NCBI RefSeq assembly: GCF_902459465.1
Contig: NC_047083.1
Coordinates: 6,997,526 to 7,061,525 of the forward strand
DNA length: 64,000 nt
Direction: 5' to 3'
From: Asterias rubens
Taxonomy: Eukaryota > Echinodermata > Asteroidea > Forcipulatida > Asteriidae
Shown: in pieces, positions 50,507-60,461 of the stretch
How the letters are laid out: each line of letters opens with the position of its first letter
How positions within the stretch are numbered: the stretch's first letter is position 1
Position numbers and translations under genes: made by a program
The notes under the pieces: generated by a model
The model's input: the letters and a program-made list of their open reading frames with translations, nothing else
What the model was told of the DNA's origin: nothing
Database searches by the model: none

Positions 50507-50752
50507 TAAGGCGCCAGACTTGTGGACAAGTCGTTAATGGTCTGTCACCGGTGAGATACTCGAGTTGTAGCGGTGCTCTCGCGAGATCACTGCTCTTGCG
50601 GGAACTGCTGGTTGCCGACTTCCACTGAGACCGTAGTCGTGAGAGCATGAGTCTCGCAGGGCCAGCAGTCTCACGAGAATACCGCGGGAATCGCGGGGAG
50701 ATTCGGAAGGTAATCACCGCAAACAGACATTTAACGACTTGTCCACACGTCT
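50507..50752. repeat. Foldback MITE with GACTTGTGGACAAGTCG ends
   Basis: GACTTGTGGACAAGTCGTTA near 50509 is inverted as TTAACGACTTGTCCACACGTC near 50731-50751. The interior has several GCGAGAT/CTCGC partial palindromes. Confidence 0.6.
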
Positions 50753-51537
50753 AGTTATGGGGCGCACATGAAAACCAGTACGAGAACCCGGTTCTCATAG
50801 TTCGAGTAATTATCAAACTTTGTAAAAATTAAATGGTTCGATTTAAATTTATTTTCTAAATGAGAAGGAAACAAAATATTTTAGACCCTACTCAGGCTCG
50901 AACCGAATGATGTCAACCAAAGAATTTGCCTAAAACAATATAATATTCTCTCTTGAGTGGAGTTATACTCATTTTATTTCCAATCACCAGAAAGTTAACA
51001 TAATTTCGTCTTAAATTAAGGTTTGTGTACAACATTGGCATACCATTGTTTTAGTATACCAGTATCCGTATACTTTATCTGTTCATTATTATTATTATAT
51101 AACAAACCAATAACAAAGTTGGAATCAATCTTTCACGTGAAATTAAAGAAAATTCTGAAACGTGTTTAACTGTTTTAGATCATTGGGAGATCTCAAGAGA
51201 AATGTTTCAAAACTGTTAGCATTTCAGGCAAAACGATTCTCCCCTTTCATTTCTATTGAAGAAGATCATGGTTGAAAACGTCCAGCGACATAATGGTAAA
51301 ATTTACACAACATTATGTACAAATCTGTGAACATTTTTGTGATCAATCTTTTTAAAAATATGAACACTTTTTGTGTCCAATACTGTGAACATTTATATAA
51401 TCAATATACCAATTAACAGTTACTGTTAATTCCTACCAAAACTGTGAAATCTCATTTGTTAAATCTTATAGGCCTACCAAATATGCTGTGGTCATTATAG
51501 TATGTATTAAATCCTACCCATTCTATGCACATATTAT
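50753..51537. other. AT-rich non-coding stretch
   Basis: I see no gene or structured repeat here. A CTCGAACC motif at about 50898 hints at another worn tRNA-like end. Confidence 0.35.
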
Positions 51538-51725
51538 ACACATATTGGCTGGCAATGAGGTAACTAGTATACGTCTATTCCCCCGAGGGACTTTGAGTGA
51601 CCAGAAGAGCGACCTATTTCCCGAGGCCGTAGGCCGAGGTAAATAGGCCCCTATTCTGGTCACTCACAGGCCCGAGGGGGAATAGACGTACACTAGTTAC
51701 CGAATTATGCCAGTCAATATGTGTT
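51538..51725. repeat. MITE with ACACATATTGGCTGG ends
   Basis: A 188-bp palindrome: ACACATATTGGCTGGCAATG on the left, its inverse ending CCAGTCAATATGTGT on the right, and inner arms TATTCCCCCGAGG / CCCGAGGGGGAATA. Confidence 0.75.
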
Positions 51726-53738
51726 TTGTACACAGCTCGGTTTTAAATGTGAAATAAGAACAGAAATCTGGAAAAGAAAGGACATTTTGTAGTTGCTGTT
51801 CACGGTTCAAGTCAACCGAGGGCGCTGTGCCGGGCACTATTTTCAAAGACTAGTGCCCGCTCGGGAACTAGTTCCCGCAAACACGCGCGCGCGAGCACTA
51901 GACTATATATTAGTTCATCCCACGTACCGTGTTTTAGCCAACCAGAATGCAGAACAAGCAAGAGGTGTGTTATAATATATTATAATTTACTGCAGGAGTG
52001 AGGGTTTGTACCATTGCATAATATAATAGTGCACAAAATTACCCAAGTGGTTCTCTATACGGAAAGGTCATGTGATTGCACACTCTTTAGACGGCTATAC
52101 TTAATATTAGCCGGAAAATGCGTAACAAACCAACACGGCTAGTGTTGGATGCAACATATCATTTCAAAAGTAAACTTATATTCACATGATGTAGGCTTGC
52201 CCGCAGTAATAACAAGAGCTATCTAAACTCACCATACAAAGCATGTCAATTATATCAAAACAATTCTTATAAAAAGCCAATACAAAAAATGATAATTCTT
52301 TTCAAGCTAAAAGAAAATTACCGAGAACATTTTTTTTCGAATCACATCTTACTCGTAAAAACTTCCCGTTTGTCCTATTTATTTTTCAATGTATAATAAG
52401 TGCACAAAATATTACCCCAATGGTTCTACATACGCACAAATCTTGTGTTTACACTTCAATCCAGTAGAAACGCTAAAAACAAGCCAGCCGGGCCTTTCTT
52501 TGATCCAACAGTATCATTAAAAAAAGGTAAAACAATTCTACATAGCCACAGGAATAACACGAAATCACGAATCTCACAACGCAAAGGTATCAATTACCAA
52601 CCAATTCTTATAAATAGCTACCAAACAAAAACAAAAAACTATGTAATAGTTCTTCTTCGTCCGTTTCGAGCTAAAAGAGAACATTATTTTGTTTTTCTTT
52701 CAAAAAACATCTTGTTCCTAAATATTTCTTGTTTGTCATATTTTACTTTTCATGCAAATTCGTCATCAAGCTGTCACCTAGTTTATTAGCTTAAGAATTA
52801 ATGTACAATCGTATACTTTCTATACAAATCTTCGTGAAGGAGGCCTGAAAACTTCCTTGCGACTGAACTTTTCATGCAAATTCGTCAATATTAAAATAAG
52901 GAATAACTATACAATCGTATACGATCTAGACAAGTCTTCATGAAGGAAGCCTAAAATCTTCCTTTTGCGACTGAGTTATTGTCCGAAGTGAAGCAGTTCT
53001 TAAGTCGTTTTCACAGAAAGAATATAAGTGTTGCAGCTCATATCAAATTAAAATATCACAAATCCCCGGTAAAAATGTCCATTTAACCTATATACACATT
53101 TCGATAGCTGTTGACTGGCGGTAGGATAAGATAACTGAAACTTATCGTTTGGTAAGAAGCATTTTAACCTATACTTTGGCATCGAGAATCGGCTGGGTGT
53201 AAAACTCAACTCGGAACATCAAGGTCGGTCAATAAATTCTTCGAGTTTAAAAAAATGTTCATTTTTTTTACTACAAAATTTTCACTGAATGTAGAGGAAC
53301 GAGAAAGAGGTCGGCCCTTTTCAGAACAATTCACACGATTAAACGTCTGATATATAAACTGATCTCCTGCTCTCCTTGGAATGATTTATATATTCCAATC
53401 AATAGCACTCTTTACACATAGCAAAACACAGTCACTATGTGAAAGGCAAAGGTAATCGGGAGACTAGTAAACATAGGCCTATTCAAGTAAAATACTCAAC
53501 TCAACAAAACCTAAATCATACTCTCAGATAATGTCCCTACCAAGTATTCGTAATCCGGAGCATCTTGGTGCCAGCTATGCTCCCTTCAAGCTAAAGACAA
53601 TACCAATAGAAGCTAGTGCAATCCCTCTTGCTTAAAGCTTAAATGAATACACATAAGGCTAATCAAAAAAGCACTGAGGGACTTTGGTTTAAATAAAAAG
53701 CAATACAATTATGTCAAGGACACAATTCTAAAAAAGCT
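51726..53738. other. Non-coding stretch with a diverged tandem repeat
   Basis: At 52745-52980 a unit of about 110 bp (TTTTCATGCAAATTCGTCA...ACAATCGTATAC...CTTCGTGAAGGAGGCCTGAA) occurs twice with many differences. The 129-codon open frame at 52400-52789 is AT-rich, without a domain, and partly overlaps this repeat, so I did not call it. Nothing else was recognised. Confidence 0.45.
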
Positions 53739-53887
53739 GGGGTGGATTTCACAAAGAGTTAGGACTAGTCCTAACTTAGGACTTGTCCTGGGAGATATAC
53801 AAATTGCATGGATAGTCCTAAGTTAGGACGAGTAACTGGTCCTAACTATATATAAGACTAGTCCTAACTCTTTGTGAAATCCACCCC
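53739..53887. repeat. Best-preserved TTTCACAAAGAGTTAGGAC-family MITE
   Basis: A 149-bp palindrome. It starts GGGGTGGATTTCACAAAGAG and ends with the inverse, with internal GTCCTAACTTAGGAC pairs. It lies 158 bp beyond the 3' end of the sacsin-like gene. Confidence 0.85.
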
Positions 53888-54044
53888 TGGTATACAATAA
53901 ACTGGTATTTCCAGTTAGGATTTGAGATGACTGTCACTGATTATAAACATATAGTTGTTAGTTTATACTGATGGGCCTACACCAATAAAACCCACAACAT
54001 TGATGCATAATGCGATTTATAGGGTATCACCACCTCCAGAATAC

Positions 54045-56843
54045 CTATATCTCAATGATATCCCTAATAACTCTTAGCAATTCTTGACATAAATGAAGGG
54101 CACTGCAGGACTGAAAATCTTGATATGACTGTCCACTTGTCGTAGAGTTACGATAGTCAGGTAGACGTGGTTTGTTGAAGTCACAACCAAGACGAATCAA
54201 GTGACCAATGACAGTCAAAACTTCCATTGACGTCACATCTTGGTGTTGACAGACTTTCCATGCTAGAGACGTCAAGTCATTACTGCTCTCATCAGGACGA
54301 CCGTCGAGACTGAACTGAGCTGCTTTGAGAGCCATTTCTGCTGCTTGATGGATCTGAAAGGCAATCCACTGTTTATGGGTCGGCAAGTCACTAATTGTTT
54401 GTTCAGCATTGCGGAGATGCTCTTCGGCCTGTTGGAAAAGCAACCTTTCACTGGGAGAATGTTTGGTATATTCGCTGAACGAAGGTGAACCGAAGTCAGT
54501 TGAGTTGAAATTGTGTTTTCTTTTTCGACCGGAATCTCTGCTAAAAGACGGTGGAACGAAGCCAGTTGAGTAGTCTTCTCTCTCTCTTCTTCCATGACGC
54601 TGAAAATGGTAGTAGTACTGCTTTTGATAGTTTCTAGCGTCTTCTCTATCCCTTCTGACGTCATTGTCCCATTGGGAATATTTCTCTTGGTATTTGGATC
54701 CATGTTCATGTCTTTCAATTTCCGCTTTAAGGAACTTAAATGCTTCGTTTGCAATTGTTTCCCTGCCAGGGTTCTTATCTGGATGCCACTTACGGTAAAG
54801 ACGCTTAATAGCTCTTTTTCTCTCTTCTTCTGGTAATTCGAAGGCTTCGTTTATCTCCTCCCTAATTTTGTCTCGGTAGTTTTCGAAAATATCTGGCAGT
54901 GGCTCGTCAGATGGCATCGATGGAATTTCAGCTGTTGGGTCGCCAGTGAAGGGAACAACAGTCAGGTCAGGTTTTTCCTTAGGTCGCAGGAACTTATAGA
55001 GTGACGTTACTTTGACAATGATGGGTTCTTTGAGCCCGATGTCAATTCTGTACTGTTTGGACAATCTGGAAGACGCATCACTCTCGCCAATCTGTTCGAC
55101 AATTTTGGCATAGACTATCTCTGTATCTTCGTCTGATGAGTGGTCTGACTCCAGACTAAAAGATCCTGCTGATCCCGAGGCAGTGTTTTCATGAGCTTGA
55201 TGTACATCTTCCAATGAACACTCGTAACCCACAATCTCGCCTTTATAGAGCCGGTTGTAAGGATCTTGATCAAGAAGATGTCTTGTGTCTCTTTGAATAA
55301 GAGCCCCCAAACGGTATTGCCTGTTTGTGTGTGAGCCTGGTGCACCGGTGTCATACTCTGGAATGTCGGACGTGGATAGGATTGTATTCATCCAATCAGG
55401 ATTTTCGCAGTCAAGAGCATTTTGTAGGAAATTTAGGTGTTCAGAGTCCAGCAAATTTCTTATCACGGCACCACAGTACTGTGCAATAAGACTGAAGGTT
55501 AGACATCTAATCTTTGCAGTACGACACACGTGCTCCAAGTATATTGTCATAGTGTCTTTGTTAAAATATGCTGGTACTGACTTTGGTCTACTTGTAATTA
55601 ATGCCCCATTTGAGTCATACAAGCCAAGTTTCACTTCAGTCTTGCAGCAGAAGTTACTGAACTTCTGAAGCAGTTTAGCACTTTTTGTTTTATCTGCGTC
55701 TGGTGGTTTTTCTAGTTGATGCTGAAGAAGTCTCAACAGCACTCGTGTCATCTCCACTGAGTTCACCATCCTCTTGATATGTTCTAGATATGGACAATCT
55801 TGTCCAGCAGGGCAGTCTTCGTTATCTTCACATACATTTTCATGCATCTCATTCCCCAGATTCTTCGGCCGTAATGATTCAGGAAGAAGCTCAATCAGAC
55901 TCACCTCATCATTGACATCAAATCCGCATTGCTTAAGTGGAATAAGAAACTCTTTATCAGTTGACGCTAGCTTCATCTTATCCATCAGATGTGGATCTGC
56001 ATAATACAGATTTGAGGCTTTCCTCAGAAGATTGTTAGAACTGGGAAGGTACAGCTCAGTGACTGTTATCTTACATTTCCCTTTGGTATTTTCAAGTAGT
56101 GTGAAAAGAGCTGTCACAGCACCCAGAGCTGACTTGATCTCATTTGGATCAAGGATTTCATCTTTGCATTCTGTCTTGATGGTCAACAAAACTCCAGCTA
56201 ACTGGTCGAAAGTACAATTTCTTTCTGCTCCAAGTAATTTATAAAGAGCATCAAATTCTGATAACTCCCTCGGTGCCTTGTACAAGTATGGCCTAAGACT
56301 CTCCTCTTCTTGGTTCATCATATCAAAGACCATTTGATCAGCTCTGATGAGGACTTTTCCATTATCAACCAAGCAGAGAGCAGTGTGGTGTAAACGACGC
56401 TGTAGTTCCTCTCCATGCTCTGTTATATTATCTTGAAGATACTTGAAAATCTTTGTCATGACCTTCTTAAATGTATCTCTCACTTTGGGTGGCAGCATGT
56501 CTTCTTTGTGGATAGCATTTTTTCCAGCCATTCGACAGCAAACTTGTTGGATGTGACTCAGTGCTTTATCGATGACAACTTTGTTTTGAATGCCAAGACA
56601 ATCATGCATGAGGACTCCTCCGTCGATGTGTGTGTTTGATGGTATAGACCATCTGGGTAGAAGCTTGGCAACTGACCACACAAGTTCTACATATCTTTCA
56701 GGCATTGATCCTCGATACGCAATGAATGGAGGCAGATCTTGACCATCAGATACAGAAGGATGAATGTCGATTAGTTCTTGCTTTATTGGAACTGAAGGAA
56801 CAAACTTGATTTTTGAAACTCCAAGAAGGAATGATGCATCGTT
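54045..56843 (-). CDS. SACS: Sacsin-like protein, C-terminal part (J domain and HEPN)
   Basis: Minus-strand frame, open from just after an in-frame TAA (56844-56846) to the terminal stop. The first ATG is 56705, but NDASFLLGVSKIKFVPSVPI upstream of it is conserved-looking, so coding continues across. Counting from 56705 (886 residues), the end of a sacsin repeat comes first, then a J domain around 615-680 (FELPEEERKRAIKRLYRKWH with HPDK at about 640), which recruits Hsp70. A HEPN domain follows at about 745-886 (SERLLFQQAEEHLRNAEQT). This J-then-HEPN order at the C-terminus is characteristic of sacsin, a cytosolic and mitochondria-associated co-chaperone. Echinoderms may have several paralogues, so orthology is not certain. 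Same frame as the next upstream segment. Confidence 0.85.
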   Translation of the reverse strand, partial: NDASFLLGVSKIKFVPSVPIKQELIDIHPSVSDGQDLPPFIAYRGSMPERYVELVWSVAKLLPRWSIPSNTHIDGGVLMHDCLGIQNKVVIDKALSHIQQVCCRMAGKNAIHKEDMLPPKVRDTFKKVMTKIFKYLQDNITEHGEELQRRLHHTALCLVDNGKVLIRADQMVFDMMNQEEESLRPYLYKAPRELSEFDALYKLLGAERNCTFDQLAGVLLTIKTECKDEILDPNEIKSALGAVTALFTLLENTKGKCKITVTELYLPSSNNLLRKASNLYYADPHLMDKMKLASTDKEFLIPLKQCGFDVNDEVSLIELLPESLRPKNLGNEMHENVCEDNEDCPAGQDCPYLEHIKRMVNSVEMTRVLLRLLQHQLEKPPDADKTKSAKLLQKFSNFCCKTEVKLGLYDSNGALITSRPKSVPAYFNKDTMTIYLEHVCRTAKIRCLTFSLIAQYCGAVIRNLLDSEHLNFLQNALDCENPDWMNTILSTSDIPEYDTGAPGSHTNRQYRLGALIQRDTRHLLDQDPYNRLYKGEIVGYECSLEDVHQAHENTASGSAGSFSLESDHSSDEDTEIVYAKIVEQIGESDASSRLSKQYRIDIGLKEPIIVKVTSLYKFLRPKEKPDLTVVPFTGDPTAEIPSMPSDEPLPDIFENYRDKIREEINEAFELPEEERKRAIKRLYRKWHPDKNPGRETIANEAFKFLKAEIERHEHGSKYQEKYSQWDNDVRRDREDARNYQKQYYYHFQRHGRREREDYSTGFVPPSFSRDSGRKRKHNFNSTDFGSPSFSEYTKHSPSERLLFQQAEEHLRNAEQTISDLPTHKQWIAFQIHQAAEMALKAAQFSLDGRPDESSNDLTSLAWKVCQHQDVTSMEVLTVIGHLIRLGCDFNKPRLPDYRNSTTSGQSYQDFQSCSALHLCQELLRVIRDIIEI

Positions 56844-59800
56844 TTAAAGCCTCTCGTTGACCTTCAATTCAGCTGTAAGAAGCCAAGAAACTTCACAGAG
56901 CTCCCTCAGTTTGGTGCTGATGTTAACTGCTTTTGCGTCTGATTCTATTGTCTTGGCAAACTCAACAAACAACCCCTGAGTGACTTCAGTATGAAGACCA
57001 AGCCGAGAAAGGAAACACGTCAGATGTCTCATCTTTTCAGGTAAGAATTTGTTTGGATTAACCATGGCTTTGAAGATTGGATTTTCTGGGTCAAAAAAGT
57101 ACTCTGCGATTCTTAAGGTACCTTCTTTATCAGGAATGAACGAGATTTGAGAAAGGGTCTTTATGATGGCTTTTTGCTCACCAGAAGAAGCTAGGCGCAA
57201 TACTTGTCCTTCAATGTTCTCAAGATGTGAGACCTTGGAGTCGATGGTGAGTAGGTTGAAACTTGGAAGTATGAACTTTAAGTAAACCTCAGCGTGTGTG
57301 ATGGGGGAGATACCAAGTTTACTATGAATCCAATTCAAATGTCCACTTGAATGCAAGAAAACACAATGCAAGTGATTCATCCACGTTTCGGCTTCAGCCT
57401 CAAGTAAGTTATAACCTTCAATTGTATGACAGTGTGTGGAGGACTGAAGACTTGTAAGCTTGTCATTAGGGAGTTTAAAAACGGTCAACATCTTGATGGT
57501 TTGGACGTTCTCCTCAGAAAAGAAGTTACATCCCTCTTGAAGATACCGCAGCAAAGTATCACTGTCTGAGAGTAAGAGCTTTCCAATCTCACCGTCTGTG
57601 GCCAACATAAACTTGATGACATCTACAACACTACCAAGCTTGACAGGCAGAGCTAAGTAGTTTTTCAGAAGCTCAGTTAAAGTTGATAATACCATAGGCA
57701 TATACTTCACATCAAGTTCTGGAACACCCAACTTCTGCAGTACTTTGGTGACTTCCTTACGGAATGGTGTGTCACAGAAACCATGAAGGAACAGGACGGT
57801 TTTAGACATTGCAGGTGATACCAGTTTCCCTGATGTTGTAGGGAATAAAGGCCAATCTTGGATGGGATGTAGACAATTTTGTGAATTTTCCTCCGTTTCA
57901 CTGCAGATGAACTCCCACACGCTTCTAATCCATGATGCAGGCGGATGTCCAATTTCACTGGGTGTCCATTCTATGTGACGAGTACATCCTTGCCAATCTT
58001 CAGGCAGGTAGCTTCTTAAGTGCACGGCAAGTTCAGAGATGGTGAACTTCTTGAAAATCCCACTGGTATAAGCCTCGTCTTCTGGTTGATTTTTTTGAAG
58101 CCAATTGGAACATAATAGGACAAGGTTCCTGTGAAGAAACAGCTGTTTCATGTTGGGAAGCACATTACAATGCGAGCTTACGTAGAGCCCATCTAGTGTA
58201 CTGAACACACCAACCTTGTTGTCATTCGTGAGACGTAAAGGTAGACCATTCAGATCATTTGGCTTGGTAATACCTTCCAGGCAGTACTTGAACATCGCAC
58301 AGAAAGTGTGACTGTCTTGGAAAGCTGTTTCAGTCAAAGAGACTGACGAAGAAGGATCAATTAAAGGGTTACATGCCAGGTGCTTCACAACTGCTCGATG
58401 AGACAAAAATTCTGTTTGAACGTCACAAGATTGAAATGCTTCACACAGTTCCACCGAACTTGCTAACAACTTGAAGCCTACTTTTAGTAAGAACGTTCTG
58501 AGGATGGTGGACCTTGGGGTTGTCTTTTTTGTTTCTACTTCAGTAGACATCCTCATTTGGGGATTGTCTTGCATGCTCAGGTCATCAAAGTATGCTAAGC
58601 TTGTAGCTGTGTTAACATGGTGCCAGGTTACTTGTGTTCCCTTACCCTTTTGACAAACAACAGGTAGCACTTCCAAGTTATTCTGACTGATGCACTGAAG
58701 TGTGGTCTTGGCAACTAAATGCCATTCGTTGTGTAAGTTCTTCAAATTCTTTGGAAAAAGATCGTCATAAAACGAAACGAGGCTTTTGACTGTTGATTTC
58801 TCCTTACCCTTAAGAGGAATCTTCCTGCCTGCTTCCACCAAAAGTTTAGCGTAAGCCGGAGCAATGACACCTTTAATCAGCTTACGATTCCATTTGTGGA
58901 TGAGTCGATCATCATCCTCTACATCCTGTTCCTCCATTGCGTAATCATCACCTTTAGAAAGATTTCTCCTTGAAGAATCCAGCTCAAACATGCCATTTAC
59001 ATGCACAGGTAGTTCAGTGTGGATGGGTAAAGGAAGAACACAGTATGCTCTGTGCTGTCGATGCTGAACACTCTCAACTCTTTTACCACTTGTTAAGAGA
59101 GCTGCTACTCCTCCTCTTGGAAGACGATCTTCTGACCCCTTGATACCTGCGACTCCTTCAAATCCAAGCATTTGTGACACCATCCACTTTTCCTTTTTCT
59201 CCGAAGAGTCTTGAATGACAAGGCCATAGACTTTACACATGGATGGAATGACTTCATTTGGACTGCTTTTGTACAGCTTGACATGTTCAGATAGTTGTGC
59301 ATGTTTCTTCCTGTCCTCATCCGAAAATGTTGCATTGGTGGAATACTTTACCTCCAGTGTTTTGGTTTCACTTTTGACACGTGAGATCGTGATCTTCTTG
59401 ATGTTGTTAAGGAAAAGTAGAGCTTCTTCCGAGACAATCTGAAATTCATCCAGTAACTTTTCTACTCTGACGGGGCTGAAGCATTCTTCAGATATCTCAG
59501 AAGGCTTTGCTCTGAGTGGGAAGCGAAACATCGTTCCTTCAAGATCTTTGAATTCCTCTTCGAGATATCCAGACAACATATCAGGGAAGTTCTGTCTGAA
59601 ATCTTTGTTGGTGTTATACCTTCTACCGGGGCAGGTTTCATCAGCTCTTTCTGTATACTTCAGAAGAGGATCAAACACACACAGAGTGTCCTTGTTGCTC
59701 AGGAAACTTGGACAATCAGTAAGATGGTAGACAGCATTGAAGCCAATTCCAAATCGCCCAGTAGTTGAAATATCCTCTCTCTTACCACCAACCCCTACTT

Positions 59801-60461
59801 TCTGAATTCCCTTGATATCTGCTTCAGTGAAGGATTTATCATTGTACACACACAGTGCAGGAAGTTTTTGCACCTCAGCCCAGTCGTTACAAATGACTTT
59901 TTGGGACTTGTGCTTGCGAGGATCAAACACAAAGTGAATTTCCGTAGCTCCAGCGTCATCGGCGTTTTGTAAGAGCTCCTTGAAGACATCAGAAACATGT
60001 GGATAAGATTTTAGGATGTTACTAAGGCGGTCTGTCAGTTTTTCCATTTGTCCAAACTCGGATTCGAATCCACTGGAGGTAGAGCATCCATCAAGTTTTT
60101 TCTGTCTGGTTGTTTTGATACCGATAGTTTCTGCGGCCTTCTGTGATAGAGAATCATGAGTGTAAACTTCATGGGCAGATTTCCTTACCCACCACAAATC
60201 ATGGTAAGTAAGATCACTTGGCTTCTGCAAAATGCATTTGTCATCTAAAACAAGCATTTCTTCATTCACATCTATGTCTAGGTGCTGCATATCATCTGCC
60301 TGGTGACTGCGACATATTGTAACAACTTCTGATGTCATCGCCTCTGCCGTTCGGACAGCTTCTTCTGTCAGAGCGACGTCTCCGAATTCTGTCTTCAAAA
60401 GATGTAATACTTGAAGATAATCTTCGATCTCAAAATGTTGTTTGACCCCACAACGTCTCAA
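56844..60461 (-). CDS. SACS: Sacsin-like protein, middle part (ATPase-like sacsin repeat)
   Basis: 1205 codons from just inside the 11-bp duplication to a TAA at 56844. GVKQHFEIEDYLQVLHLL ends the preceding sacsin repeat. DVFKELLQNADDAGATEIHF at about residue 165 and GRFGIGFNAVYHLTDCPSF at about 235 are the Hsp90-like ATPase motifs of a further repeat, followed by its long middle region (HVNGMFELDSSRRNLSKGDD). The start codon of the open frame is a TTG within coding sequence and is not a true start. The TAA that ends it is probably a premature nonsense codon, because the same frame continues for another 930 codons of sacsin sequence. Human sacsin has several such repeats before its J domain. 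Confidence 0.85.
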   Translation of the reverse strand: MRRCGVKQHFEIEDYLQVLHLLKTEFGDVALTEEAVRTAEAMTSEVVTICRSHQADDMQHLDIDVNEEMLVLDDKCILQKPSDLTYHDLWWVRKSAHEVYTHDSLSQKAAETIGIKTTRQKKLDGCSTSSGFESEFGQMEKLTDRLSNILKSYPHVSDVFKELLQNADDAGATEIHFVFDPRKHKSQKVICNDWAEVQKLPALCVYNDKSFTEADIKGIQKVGVGGKREDISTTGRFGIGFNAVYHLTDCPSFLSNKDTLCVFDPLLKYTERADETCPGRRYNTNKDFRQNFPDMLSGYLEEEFKDLEGTMFRFPLRAKPSEISEECFSPVRVEKLLDEFQIVSEEALLFLNNIKKITISRVKSETKTLEVKYSTNATFSDEDRKKHAQLSEHVKLYKSSPNEVIPSMCKVYGLVIQDSSEKKEKWMVSQMLGFEGVAGIKGSEDRLPRGGVAALLTSGKRVESVQHRQHRAYCVLPLPIHTELPVHVNGMFELDSSRRNLSKGDDYAMEEQDVEDDDRLIHKWNRKLIKGVIAPAYAKLLVEAGRKIPLKGKEKSTVKSLVSFYDDLFPKNLKNLHNEWHLVAKTTLQCISQNNLEVLPVVCQKGKGTQVTWHHVNTATSLAYFDDLSMQDNPQMRMSTEVETKKTTPRSTILRTFLLKVGFKLLASSVELCEAFQSCDVQTEFLSHRAVVKHLACNPLIDPSSSVSLTETAFQDSHTFCAMFKYCLEGITKPNDLNGLPLRLTNDNKVGVFSTLDGLYVSSHCNVLPNMKQLFLHRNLVLLCSNWLQKNQPEDEAYTSGIFKKFTISELAVHLRSYLPEDWQGCTRHIEWTPSEIGHPPASWIRSVWEFICSETEENSQNCLHPIQDWPLFPTTSGKLVSPAMSKTVLFLHGFCDTPFRKEVTKVLQKLGVPELDVKYMPMVLSTLTELLKNYLALPVKLGSVVDVIKFMLATDGEIGKLLLSDSDTLLRYLQEGCNFFSEENVQTIKMLTVFKLPNDKLTSLQSSTHCHTIEGYNLLEAEAETWMNHLHCVFLHSSGHLNWIHSKLGISPITHAEVYLKFILPSFNLLTIDSKVSHLENIEGQVLRLASSGEQKAIIKTLSQISFIPDKEGTLRIAEYFFDPENPIFKAMVNPNKFLPEKMRHLTCFLSRLGLHTEVTQGLFVEFAKTIESDAKAVNISTKLRELCEVSWLLTAELKVNERL

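Noticed and set aside
51793-51975. 60-codon open frame next to a MITE
   Set aside because: Short, includes a CGCGCG run and palindromic DNA; no evidence of coding.
52400-52789. 129-codon open frame
   Set aside because: AT-rich, no domain, overlaps the start of a non-coding tandem repeat.
54594-56639. Plus-strand open frames opposite the sacsin-like gene
   Set aside because: Antisense shadows of a long conserved coding sequence.
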